Positions 1 to 7,715 of a DNA stretch of 34,992 nt are shown here, in pieces (position 1 is the first letter of the stretch; every line of letters begins with the position of its first letter). This DNA comes from Lachnospiraceae bacterium. Its GTDB lineage: Bacteria > Bacillota > Clostridia > Lachnospirales > Lachnospiraceae. A model generated the notes under the pieces. It worked only from the letters and a program-made list of their open reading frames with translations, had not been told where the DNA came from and searched no databases. The stretch covers positions 1 to 34,992 of the forward strand of contig JAAZZQ010000016.1 of assembly GCA_014239155.1 (NCBI GenBank). Direction: 5' to 3'. The position numbers were made by a program, and so were the translations under genes.

Positions 1-7
1 CGAATAA

Positions 8-131
8 CTGCTTTAGCAGGACTTCCAGCTGACTTTAGTCAGGGAAAGACGGGGCTTTAGCCCCCAAAGCGACTTTCAGTCGCAAAACTTGGGCTTTAGA
101 CCGAGATAACCCACCGGCTTTCAGCCGGTGG
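8..131. repeat. Tandem array of small hairpins sharing a TTTA/TTTCA loop
   Basis: Five hairpins follow one another. Each has a different stem, and the loop is always TTTA or TTTCA closed by C-G: stems at 8-11/16-19, 29-33/38-42, 51-55/60-64, 69-73/79-83 and the strongest, CCACCGGC/GCCGGTGG, at 111-118/124-131. A weaker sixth lies near 91-102. Hairpins of this kind are typical of the 3' end of IS200/IS605-type (TnpB) elements, whose gene would lie left of the window. A short frame open from base 1 on the + strand ends with TAG at 58-60 and could be its C-terminus. No transposase is visible, so the IS assignment is an inference. Confidence 0.5.
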
Positions 132-391
132 TAGTTAAGTTGAGAAAGGAAGTCCAGAAGTAAAAGGCAATCCTTTGACGGTGTGGAACTGGTGACTCTG
201 TGACACACTTCTAAGAATACACTAAGAATAAGAGATGTATCTGTTGTATCTGACAGAAGCAGCGCCTCCCAATGTTTGAGACTTGTGTCTAACGCGTCGC
301 CCGATAAAGAATCCAATTCCTGTTTTATAGAAACAAATTCATCAGGGAGACCGTTTGGAAAGATCGTTGGAATAAGTTCTGTGTGATTCAT
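35..391 (-). CDS. Hypothetical protein, C-terminus probably derived from the hairpin array
   Basis: A 118-residue frame with a good ribosome binding site (AGGAGGG on the minus strand just before the ATG). I do not recognise the family. The first ~85 residues look like a normal acidic, Leu/Ser-rich soluble protein. The last ~34 residues are read antisense through the tandem hairpins at 8-131 and are basic and repetitive in character (LSRSKAQVLRLK). The simplest reading is that an insertion replaced the original 3' end of the gene and the frame happens to stay open to a TAA inside the array. It may therefore be a truncated, non-functional gene. Confidence 0.5.
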   Translation of the reverse strand: MNHTELIPTIFPNGLPDEFVSIKQELDSLSGDALDTSLKHWEALLLSDTTDTSLILSVFLEVCHRVTSSTPSKDCLLLLDFLSQLNYHRLKAGGLSRSKAQVLRLKVALGAKAPSFPD

Positions 392-527
392 TTTTTCCCT
401 CCTTTGTATAGAAATATAAATATTTGTTTATGTTTATAATAATACTATATTTCATAGGGATTATCAAGGTGATTTTCGTTGTATGTATTCTAAAATAAAT
501 GTGATAAAGGCATTTAGAAAAAAATAT

Positions 528-1082
528 CTAATTCTCTTTTTTAAATCGGTTTAATACGAATGGTTCCAAATCACGAATTGGTCTTAAATCCTTATCATAC
601 ATCACATAGTTGTCTAAATATCCCTGATTTTCAATTTGATTTTTTTGCATCATATCATGAAAAGTGTACCAGCCAATAAGCTTTACAGTGTTCGTCTCAC
701 GAAAAAGACGCACAGAGATAAAAATATCTTTGGGGTGGTTTCTTGCCTGCTCGACCATTTCCAAAGTTCGTTTGTGGTAAGCTTCTGTTCTTGTTTTTAC
801 ATCCACTGTCAATTGTTCTGTTTTGTTAACCAGAAGAAAATCATATTCATCGCGCTCGTCATATCCTGTATGATCTTCAATAAAAGAGACTGCATTGTCA
901 ATAAAAAGTAATTTTACAGCTTTTTCCCCAAGTTTCCCCTCAAACATTTTTTTCTTTTTATTGTCCAAACCGCCAGCATGAAAGTCGTGACGGTTTGAGG
1001 TAAACGCTTTGGAACGTTCTGCATATTGTAATGCCTCTTGATAGAGGTCGCCAGTTATCGCATAATTTTCTCGGATTATCAT
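528..1082 (-). CDS. Putative PD-(D/E)XK superfamily nuclease
   Basis: A 184-residue soluble protein. The visible signature is a helix with E53 (GKLGEKAVKLLF), a strand with D81 (YDFLL) and a strand D94-V-K96 (LTVDVKTR). This is the expected order and spacing of the PD-(D/E)XK restriction-endonuclease-like core, and the strand after it (DIFISVRLF) also fits the fold. The start is supported by GGAGA about 8 nt upstream. No methyltransferase, helicase or specificity subunit lies nearby, so it is not part of an evident restriction-modification operon. Stand-alone proteins of this kind occur in mobile and defence regions. The substrate cannot be inferred from the sequence. Confidence 0.6.
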   Translation of the reverse strand: MIIRENYAITGDLYQEALQYAERSKAFTSNRHDFHAGGLDNKKKKMFEGKLGEKAVKLLFIDNAVSFIEDHTGYDERDEYDFLLVNKTEQLTVDVKTRTEAYHKRTLEMVEQARNHPKDIFISVRLFRETNTVKLIGWYTFHDMMQKNQIENQGYLDNYVMYDKDLRPIRDLEPFVLNRFKKEN

Positions 1083-1278
1083 TTGTGTTCTCCAATCGTT
1101 TTATTGATTTGTTGTTGATACATAAGGGTAGAACATGAGATGCGTTTGTAACACATCTTATTAAGCCTATTTAAACATATTCTATTTTATTCGTCAATCC
1201 TATTGATTTGCTAATTTGAACTGAACTTAATAACATTACAAACTGCACTGTCACCAAATGTCTTAGGAAGCATTAAAT

Positions 1279-1345
1279 TTTTGGTGGTCACATTTACAAC
1301 TGTTGGCGGACAATAGAAACAAAATAATTTTTTAAGTGTTATACT
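1279..1345 (+). promoter_or_regulatory. Bacteriocin promoter with LytTR-type direct repeats
   Basis: Two direct repeats, TTTTGGTGGTCACA at 1279-1292 and TGTTGGCGGACAAT at 1301-1314, have a 22-bp period. A -10 box TATACT lies at 1340-1345, 25 bp beyond the second repeat. The -35 position (about 1317-1322) is poor, as expected for an activated promoter. The same layout is found on the minus strand upstream of agrB (7716-7783). AgrA-like LytTR regulators bind tandem repeats spaced about two helical turns apart, so this is the likely operator through which the agr system switches on the bacteriocin. The rest of the 370-base gap from 1083 shows no gene. Confidence 0.6.
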
Positions 1346-1452
1346 CATAACATCAACAAAACCTATCGAGTGAATTTAATGATATGGGATGTTGATATGT
1401 TTTCATAAAAATTTGCATATATTATATGCACCAAAAAATGGAGGTAGTATTT

Positions 1453-1875
1453 ATGTTCAGAAAAAAATTAGCAGCATTGGCAGTAGCAACAACGATGATT
1501 GTAGCATCCGGAGTTCCAGTATTTGCAGCAGAGACGGATGCACCAATTGGAGGTGGTGAGGAGATTGTTTATGAGAATCAAGGTCTGATTGAATCCTTTG
1601 TGGATGTGGGAGCAGTTACATATGGAATTACAAGTGGAGAAGTTGATTCAGGAAGTAGACTGGGATACTGGATTCGTGGTGACAAGAAGATAGATGGAGT
1701 GAAATGTGTTTATTCCTCTTACAAGAATTATAAATATCAGGGTGCAGCAAGTGTAACAAGTGGAACAGGTGTATACGTCGATGGAGGATATAAGCCAGCA
1801 GATACGATGAGTACTGCTCATACAGAATGGACTTTTTGGGGCACAAATAAGGCAAATTATCGTATCAAGGAATAA
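1453..1875 (+). CDS. Lactococcin 972 family bacteriocin precursor
   Basis: A 140-residue secreted peptide precursor. The ATG at 1453 is preferred over the GTG/TTG-type upstream start because GGAGGT at 1440-1445 lies 7 nt before it. Residues 1-25 form a Sec signal peptide (basic MFRKK, hydrophobic core, V-F-A before the cleavage point). The mature C-terminus shows the lactococcin 972 pattern: an aromatic Y-SSY-NY segment, a G/T/V-rich middle and a terminal aromatic block (EWTFWGTNKANY). Lactococcin 972 itself is 66 residues when mature and acts on septum formation through lipid II. This mature form would be ~115 residues, with an extra acidic N-terminal part. The two following genes are the usual partners of this family. 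Confidence 0.85.
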   Translation: MFRKKLAALAVATTMIVASGVPVFAAETDAPIGGGEEIVYENQGLIESFVDVGAVTYGITSGEVDSGSRLGYWIRGDKKIDGVKCVYSSYKNYKYQGAASVTSGTGVYVDGGYKPADTMSTAHTEWTFWGTNKANYRIKE

Positions 1876-1980
1876 ACGCTTATGGATTGTTTCGAAATAG
1901 CTTATGACAAAAACGTTATGTAAATGTTTCGTTGAAAAGATAGGTTATTTATTAACAGTTCAGGAATTAATACACAAAAG

Positions 1981-2006
1981 GATTGTCATATAGTGACAAT
2001 CTTTTT
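1981..2006 (+). terminator. Hairpin with T-run between bacteriocin and transporter genes
   Basis: Perfect 8-bp stem GATTGTCA (1981-1988) / TGACAATC (1994-2001), 5-nt loop and a run of T. It sits between the bacteriocin gene and the permease gene. It could terminate most transcripts so that the peptide is made in excess over its transporter, with read-through feeding the downstream genes. Confidence 0.75.
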
Positions 2007-2027
2007 GTGAGAAAGAGAGTCGCATAC

Positions 2028-4175
2028 ATGAAAAGAATAATTGTGATTATTTTAGTGGTGCAAAGTTTTTTACTTACTATTGTGGGTTTACAAGTTTTAA
2101 AAAATATAAATTATATAGAGCTTCTATATCACAACAAGAAAGCTGTTTTGATTAGGGCTGATAACGGAAAGAATAATAAAGATGCAGCAGATGAATTAAT
2201 TTCTTTTATGAATGATCAGAAAATAAGCCAGAATATAACAATTTCTAAATATGTATATATAAATGATGATAACTTGGTAATTTATACAAATGATCTCTCA
2301 CTTGATGGGAAAATAAAACTTACTTTTAAAAATCATTTTTCTACTGATATGTTTCTTGCTAATTATGATAGCGGCAATGAAAATCAAATAGAAAAATTTT
2401 ATATGTTTGTTCCAAAACTCAAAGTGACAATCTACCCATTAACACAGGTTCAGAAGGTGGGGGTGGATGGCATTTACTATATTACAGGAGAGGGTGCCAG
2501 AAAAATTATTGCAGACATTAATAATGGAATCGGATACGCAGAAGTATACAATGAATATAATCCCAATATAAAAGCTTATTTGGAAGGCAGTATACAATTA
2601 ATTGTTTGTGTGGGGATGACAACACTTATTTTGGTGGTGATTATGGTGCATTATACAATAAAATCCGGAAAAAAGATAGGGGTTTTAAAGATGCATGGTT
2701 TCTCATCATTAGAAATAATTCAAAATATATTTAAAGAGTTTTATAAGATGCAATTAATCGTGTTATTAATTGGATTGCTGGTTTCAGCTGGCTATGGAAT
2801 CTATCAATATGGAGAAGATTATATTGTTACAATATGTAAAGGATACTTAATATCTTTCTTGCTGACTATTTTTATAAATTGTATTGTTGTATTTTGTGTT
2901 CTTTTTTTACAAATTAAATTGAGGAACATTGTTCTTTTGATTAAAGGAAAAAGACCTTTTGGAGTAATATTTGGGTCCTATATTTTTTTGAAATATGTTT
3001 TTTTTACTACTTTAATTATTGGCGGAATCAATTTAATTTATCAGATACAATATTTACAGATTCAGTATGATAATTTGGATATATGGAAAAAGGCAAAGGA
3101 TGTTTATGCCATCAACTTAAATTATATTGGAGAGTCACGAGATTCAGAAATTAAATTGAAACAGTTTTATGATTTGATAAATCAGGGTGGGGGATTTCTG
3201 ATCGACGCACAAAATTATGTGATGGTGGATGAAAAACATCATTTATATGATTATAATGCTCCGGGAGAGGAAAGTTATTATGATCCATATGGAAGGACTA
3301 TTACAGTCAATGAGAACTATTTAAAACAAAATGCAATTACATGCAATGGAAGTACTGAGTTTATTTTGTCTCAAATTGATAATAGTGATGATGTATGTAA
3401 TATTTTAGTGCCATTGAACCTAAAAAAGTATGAAGATAAAATACAAGAGCGTTTTTTGGAGGATTTTTATTTTAAGAAGATAGAAGTGGAAAACATTTAT
3501 AATAAAGAAGAAGGAGGCGTATTAAACAATACATCGAAAAACGAATTAAAATTAAATATTATATATATAGATGAAAATCAGGAGTATTTCGCATACTCAA
3601 ATATTGAACAAAATAATGGCTGTAAGATTATCAATCCTATTGTAGTTTTGGAGACGGGGAATGTAGATTATAGCTACTATTTGTCATATTTATCTAGGTG
3701 CGTTTTCTTTAAATATCAAGGAATTGATGTGTTTGATTATTTAACACCATTAATTAAAGAGGCAGATGTTTTATCAGAGATTCAAAGTGTTACAGCACTA
3801 TATGACAATCATGGAAAACAGATTTATAATTTGGAAGTGCGTATGAATTGTGCGGTTATAACAATTTTTGTGATGATAGGGATATTTGTTATCATTGGAT
3901 TTGTAATAGTTTCTGCTTATTATCAGGAAAAGAAATATCAAATTTATATTAAAAAGCTTTTTGGATTTGGTCTGATACAAAGAATCAATAAATTTTTAGC
4001 AGTATTGTGTTTGTTTGATATAATTATATTAGGTGTTGTAAAATTATATCAAGATAGTATGCTTGTCTTAGTTTTTGGCGGTTTTATTGTATTGACAGAC
4101 TTGACTATGATATTGATAGAGGCAAAACGATTAGACGAAAAAAATTTTAATATTATTATAAAGGGGGAGCATTGA
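2028..4175 (+). CDS. Bacteriocin-associated integral membrane protein (lactococcin 972 transporter/immunity permease)
   Basis: A 715-residue membrane protein of the DUF1430 type that accompanies lactococcin-972 peptides. ATG 2028 is chosen because the alternative TTG at 1983 lies inside the terminator hairpin. One N-terminal membrane segment is followed by a ~150-residue extracytoplasmic part. A cluster of four helices comes next (roughly residues 185-335), then a second large extracytoplasmic domain and three C-terminal helices (about 620-710). This FtsX/MacB-like duplicated layout fits an ABC permease that works with the ATPase encoded next. The 3' end overlaps the ATPase start by one base. 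Known relatives are annotated as immunity or export components. The direction of transport cannot be read from the sequence. Confidence 0.8.
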   Translation: MKRIIVIILVVQSFLLTIVGLQVLKNINYIELLYHNKKAVLIRADNGKNNKDAADELISFMNDQKISQNITISKYVYINDDNLVIYTNDLSLDGKIKLTFKNHFSTDMFLANYDSGNENQIEKFYMFVPKLKVTIYPLTQVQKVGVDGIYYITGEGARKIIADINNGIGYAEVYNEYNPNIKAYLEGSIQLIVCVGMTTLILVVIMVHYTIKSGKKIGVLKMHGFSSLEIIQNIFKEFYKMQLIVLLIGLLVSAGYGIYQYGEDYIVTICKGYLISFLLTIFINCIVVFCVLFLQIKLRNIVLLIKGKRPFGVIFGSYIFLKYVFFTTLIIGGINLIYQIQYLQIQYDNLDIWKKAKDVYAINLNYIGESRDSEIKLKQFYDLINQGGGFLIDAQNYVMVDEKHHLYDYNAPGEESYYDPYGRTITVNENYLKQNAITCNGSTEFILSQIDNSDDVCNILVPLNLKKYEDKIQERFLEDFYFKKIEVENIYNKEEGGVLNNTSKNELKLNIIYIDENQEYFAYSNIEQNNGCKIINPIVVLETGNVDYSYYLSYLSRCVFFKYQGIDVFDYLTPLIKEADVLSEIQSVTALYDNHGKQIYNLEVRMNCAVITIFVMIGIFVIIGFVIVSAYYQEKKYQIYIKKLFGFGLIQRINKFLAVLCLFDIIILGVVKLYQDSMLVLVFGGFIVLTDLTMILIEAKRLDEKNFNIIIKGEH

Positions 4176-4792
4176 TGATTAAGGTTAGTAAACTATCAAA
4201 AAAATTTGGCCAACGAGAAATTTTTAATAATATTTCTTTTTCTATTGAAGAAGGAGAATTTGTAGCGATTACTGGAGAAAGTGGAAAAGGCAAAACGACA
4301 CTTTTAAATTTGATTAGTTTATTGGATCAAAACTATAAAGGACGAATTGAGATTGATGGGAAGGCTATTTTTTCTATTAGGGAGATACAGATGATGCAGC
4401 GATATAAGTTTGCATACCTTTTTCAGAACTATGCATTAGTTGAAAACGAAACGGTGCGGCAGAATTTGCAGATTGCTTTAAAATATCGAAAGGATGCTAA
4501 TCCAAATAATAGTATAAAGAAGGTACTCAAAATTGTAGGGCTAGAGGGAGTTGAAAATTATAAGATTTACGAGTTAAGTGGGGGAGAGCAGCAGAGAGTT
4601 GCATTGGCAAGGGCATATTTAAAGAAACCAAAGTATGTTTTTGCAGATGAACCGACAGGAAATTTGGATAAACATAATAGAGATATTGTGTTTGGGCTTT
4701 TGAGGAAAATGAATCAGTTTGGCACTACAATAATATTCGTGACACATGATATGGAATTATCTCAAAGCGTTGAAAGAACTATTGAGGTATGA
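4175..4792 (+). CDS. ABC transporter ATP-binding protein, bacteriocin-associated (MacB/LolD type)
   Basis: A 205-residue stand-alone nucleotide-binding subunit. Walker A GESGKGKT is at 34-41, the Q-loop is in LFQNYA, the signature LSGGEQQR is at 134-141, Walker B with YVFADEP is at about 154-160, the D-loop is GNLD and the H-loop is THD at ~190. All catalytic residues are present. ATG 4175 (TGATG overlap with the permease stop) has GGGGGAG 5 nt upstream. A TTG at 4172 would add one residue. It would power the preceding permease, so the pair forms the lactococcin-972-type immunity/export complex. The C-terminus ends soon after the H-loop, as is usual for this compact class. Confidence 0.9.
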   Translation: MIKVSKLSKKFGQREIFNNISFSIEEGEFVAITGESGKGKTTLLNLISLLDQNYKGRIEIDGKAIFSIREIQMMQRYKFAYLFQNYALVENETVRQNLQIALKYRKDANPNNSIKKVLKIVGLEGVENYKIYELSGGEQQRVALARAYLKKPKYVFADEPTGNLDKHNRDIVFGLLRKMNQFGTTIIFVTHDMELSQSVERTIEV

Positions 4793-4877
4793 TACAGAAA
4801 AAGTGAATGTGGTTATAATGACTTTGCTTTTCTTGTACATGAATCGTATTTGTTTTTGGAACAGGGAGGTAAATACA

Positions 4878-5417
4878 TTGTATAGTGGTAACACACAACA
4901 GTATGTGGAAGCAATCAAGTTAGCAACAGGGAGCGTGCAATATAAGAATCTCTCGGTAAAACAAACATTTTTTATGAGTGTAAAACAGCTTTATGAATAT
5001 TATAAAAATATGGATAATGCATGTTACTTAGAGATAGCACTCCTGCATATTCAGGCGTATTTAGAAATGGGATTTCCTTATGATGAAGGAAGAGAAATAT
5101 TTGACCCTGTGATTGAGGAAACTGGAAGTACGAAGGAGCTTACATTTCCCAATAAATTTTATGTCGCAAAAACAATTAAACTAAATAGGACACAAGTCAG
5201 AAGTATGATAAGAAAATGGCCTCCTTCGCCACATCAGACAATGAAGATAGATGAAGTGGTAGATGACATTATCTCAAAAGTGAAAGGAAAAGAAAACGGA
5301 ATATTTTATTATAAGTGTGCTGCGACGAAGGATATTTATGAATTGGTGATCAGCGAAAAGGAAACATTTTTCCACGATATGCAAAGAGGGATTTTTTATA
5401 CATTTTTAAGTGTATAA
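4878..5417 (+). CDS. Unrecognised 179-residue protein in the bacteriocin operon
   Basis: The frame is open from ATG 4746, inside the end of the ABC gene. The best initiation signal is GGAGGT at 4865-4870, 7 nt before TTG 4878, giving 179 residues. I do not recognise the family. The sequence is mainly helical and soluble, with the Tyr-rich stretch YEYYKNMDNACYLEIALLHI near the N-terminus and a C-terminal part rich in K/E/F. It lies 85 bases after the ATPase gene on the same strand, with no terminator between, and converges on the agrC-like gene 10 bp away. Position alone suggests an accessory or immunity role for the bacteriocin; that is inference. Confidence 0.6.
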   Translation: MYSGNTQQYVEAIKLATGSVQYKNLSVKQTFFMSVKQLYEYYKNMDNACYLEIALLHIQAYLEMGFPYDEGREIFDPVIEETGSTKELTFPNKFYVAKTIKLNRTQVRSMIRKWPPSPHQTMKIDEVVDDIISKVKGKENGIFYYKCAATKDIYELVISEKETFFHDMQRGIFYTFLSV

Positions 5418-5427
5418 AAAGTTCGGA

Positions 5428-6747
5428 CTAATTTATAATATCAGGCGTGCCTTCAAAGAATAAGACAATCTTAACCACAAATTCATTTTTCTCATTTACA
5501 CATTTTAATGAACCATTATATTTTTGTACTGCGTCTATTACACTGGGAAATCCCCAACCATGTAGTTCCTTATCCTTTTTTGTGGTTTCTGGATAATAGG
5601 TAAATTTTGTATTGTGGTTAGCACATGGATTGGATATTTTAATAAGTAAAAAATAATTTATTTTCCGAATTGTCAAAGATATTTTTCCAGGATTTTCTAG
5701 TGCGCTTGCTGCTTCAATTGCATTATCCAATAGGTTCCCCAGTATGGTGCACATGTCATGGGATGAAATATTAGTATTTTGTGGAAACTCTACATTAATT
5801 TCAAATGAAATTCCTTTTTCCTTCATTTTTTCAAGTTTGCTGTTAATTATGACATCAATAACATCCATTCCTGTCCAAACGGTTTTTGATAATTTCATAA
5901 TTGGTGCACTAATATTTTTAATGTATTCTTTTGCCTCGTCTGTATTTCCATCTTCTAACAGTTGATATAAAACATTAAGATGATTGTTCAAATCATGATG
6001 TAGCTTTGCATTGCTCATATAAATTGCATTGATTGTTTTGTAGTTTTCTTCCAGTAAGTGATTTCTCATTTCTGAGAAATTAAGTTTCATTTTTTCTTCC
6101 CTTGTTGTAATAGTAAAGTAAAAAATAAAGGATAGAAGGGCTAAAAAAATAATAAAACTCAACCATAAACTTGATATAGTGTAGGAAAATGCTTTAAAAG
6201 TTTGGTTTACTAAAAAAACAAATCCCACAAGTCCCACACATGAAATTGCAAGAACGGTATAGGAGTCACCTATTTTTATTGAAAATTTAACAAAATATTT
6301 TTTTACTAAAAAGTATAACATAATCCAAAAGAATTTAACAACAATAATGACTATTGTACGTAAAAATCCCATTGTTGAAAGTATGATAGATAAAGTTTCG
6401 CGCCCATTCCCAAACTCTGAAAATAATGTAAGCACTAAAAAATCAAAACAACTTAAACATAACAAATAAAAACTTCCTAATGAAAAAATTACAACGAAAT
6501 TGACGTTGTACAAAAAGACAGATGAGATACTTATATACAATACAAAAATTAACATAGTAAAATAGGAAAACAAGGAGATATGGTTGCACATCCATATAAT
6601 AAATGCACCAATAATTGCCAGACCTAAATCAATATGGTTGTTTTGAGCATAGCGGTACTTATAAAGGATATCTCTATATATTTTATATAAGACAAATATT
6701 TCAATAAAACATGCGATTATTTCAACAAATTCAAATATTATATTCAT
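5428..6747 (-). CDS. agrC: AgrC-like sensor histidine kinase (HPK10, GHKL ATPase)
   Basis: A 439-residue sensor kinase. Residues 1-210 carry six or seven membrane helices (peptide-sensing domain). A cytoplasmic linker leads to the phospho-acceptor motif LHHDLNNHLN with H250/H251, then the N box GNLLDNAIEAA (D341, N342) and a G-box-like GWGFPSV. The HHDxxNH form of the H box and the polytopic N-terminus are those of the AgrC/VirS group, which detects cyclic autoinducer peptides. The start has AAGGGG upstream. It lies downstream of agrB-agrD on the same strand, separated by ~170 bp with a hairpin. Its likely partner is the LytTR regulator at 7896. Confidence 0.88.
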   Translation of the reverse strand: MNIIFEFVEIIACFIEIFVLYKIYRDILYKYRYAQNNHIDLGLAIIGAFIIWMCNHISLFSYFTMLIFVLYISISSVFLYNVNFVVIFSLGSFYLLCLSCFDFLVLTLFSEFGNGRETLSIILSTMGFLRTIVIIVVKFFWIMLYFLVKKYFVKFSIKIGDSYTVLAISCVGLVGFVFLVNQTFKAFSYTISSLWLSFIIFLALLSFIFYFTITTREEKMKLNFSEMRNHLLEENYKTINAIYMSNAKLHHDLNNHLNVLYQLLEDGNTDEAKEYIKNISAPIMKLSKTVWTGMDVIDVIINSKLEKMKEKGISFEINVEFPQNTNISSHDMCTILGNLLDNAIEAASALENPGKISLTIRKINYFLLIKISNPCANHNTKFTYYPETTKKDKELHGWGFPSVIDAVQKYNGSLKCVNEKNEFVVKIVLFFEGTPDIIN

Positions 6748-6884
6748 TTCAAATTCCCCTTAGTTGTTGATAAATAATTAAGTTATACAAATTTTTTTAA
6801 AATAATACGAAAAATTTAATTTATAATAAATTATTAATATTAGTGAAAACTTATCAGACCTATATTCAATGTTTTTAAATGCAT

Positions 6885-6913
6885 AAAGATGTCAGAAAAA
6901 CTCTGACATCTTT
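6885..6913 (-). terminator. Hairpin between agrD and agrC
   Basis: Perfect 11-bp stem (6885-6895 with 6903-6913), 7-nt loop, lying 5 bp past the agrD stop. The T-run after it on the minus strand is weak, so it may act as a partial terminator or as an mRNA end stabiliser that separates agrBD from agrC. Confidence 0.5.
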
Positions 6914-6918
6914 GCAAT

Positions 6919-7023
6919 TTACTTTAAAATTTCTGGAAGTTTAGGCTGGTATGTTCCACATATAGATACACAATTTGCGCCCATAATTGCACATAATTTA
7001 ATGATCTTTGCAAGTAAAAGCAT
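6919..7023 (-). CDS. agrD: AgrD-like cyclic autoinducer prepeptide
   Basis: A 34-residue peptide read from ATG 7023 to TAA 6919, with AAGGGG 10 nt upstream. Its start lies inside the 3' end of agrB. It has the AgrD layout: an amphipathic N-terminal helix (LLLAKIIKLC), a short core around N17-C18-V-S20-I-C22-G-T24, then the conserved acidic/proline tail YQPKLPE. Aligned on QP-x-x-P with the Clostridium perfringens prepeptide (from memory, ring CLWFT followed by HQPEEP), the ring would be S20-T24. That would make a lactone from Ser20, although C18 or C22 could also supply a thiolactone. AgrB is expected to cut and cyclise it at the membrane, and AgrC to sense the product. Confidence 0.85.
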   Translation of the reverse strand: MLLLAKIIKLCAIMGANCVSICGTYQPKLPEILK

Positions 7024-7633
7024 GTTCGTTTTTCCCCTTTCTCTTAAATTTTATAAATATTGGCTCATCGGCAATAAACATAAAAAATGCTATTAGACAA
7101 ATACTTAATACAGCCATACAAAACAGTTCTTTTCTGCTATAAGATAATAAAAATATCCACAAAGTTTCAAAACACAAAATAATTTTTGTAATTTTTTTAC
7201 TGCGTATTTTCTTATATGGATTAATTGGCTGTGCTGGATTTATTACAGGCGCTTTTAACATAATGAAGATATACGATATTAGCAATAAACAATACCAATA
7301 ACGAGTTATAATACACGACCATAGCAAATTTTTTATAATTAAGATGAGAAGGTAAGTTAAGTTACTTAAGATAAAACATCGACTATATGTGTCAGCATGA
7401 TATCCCCCTGTAAACAATCTCAAGGGAACAAATGTGATAAGGAACACCAAACCTGATATGGGACTCGATAATATAGCAGAAATAACTATGATGGAAACAA
7501 AAAAAATAATTGTAGATATTATTAGTTCGAAACCATATGTATACACATCTTGTTCTTGCTTATCTTCTTTTATCTTTTGTAATAGAAATTTTGATAGTTG
7601 AACAGAAACTTTATTTAACATATTAATAACCAT
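6998..7633 (-). CDS. agrB: AgrB-like accessory gene regulator, membrane endopeptidase
   Basis: A 211-residue polytopic membrane protein. The catalytic signature RLFTGGYHADTYSRC places His79 and Cys86, which correspond to the His77/Cys84 pair of Staphylococcus aureus AgrB. The conserved PINP/K-rich stretch follows in the second half (PVINPAQPINPYKK). AgrB is a membrane cysteine protease that removes the C-terminal tail of AgrD and forms the (thio)lactone. The start may be ATG 7633 or ATG 7621; the AAAGG signal is better spaced for the second. Its 3' end overlaps agrD by 26 bp in another frame. A 5' leader hairpin lies at 7646-7669. Confidence 0.92.
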   Translation of the reverse strand: MVINMLNKVSVQLSKFLLQKIKEDKQEQDVYTYGFELIISTIIFFVSIIVISAILSSPISGLVFLITFVPLRLFTGGYHADTYSRCFILSNLTYLLILIIKNLLWSCIITRYWYCLLLISYIFIMLKAPVINPAQPINPYKKIRSKKITKIILCFETLWIFLLSYSRKELFCMAVLSICLIAFFMFIADEPIFIKFKRKGKNEHAFTCKDH

Positions 7634-7715
7634 GCCTTTCTCTTAGCCTGCAAACTTTGGGTTGCGGGCACAAAGTTGTGTGCAAAAAATTTATTTTTCA
7701 CACTGCTTGTAATAC

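Noticed and set aside
1983-2027. TTG start extending the bacteriocin permease upstream
   Set aside because: It lies inside the terminator hairpin; ATG 2028 gives a normal membrane-anchored N-terminus.
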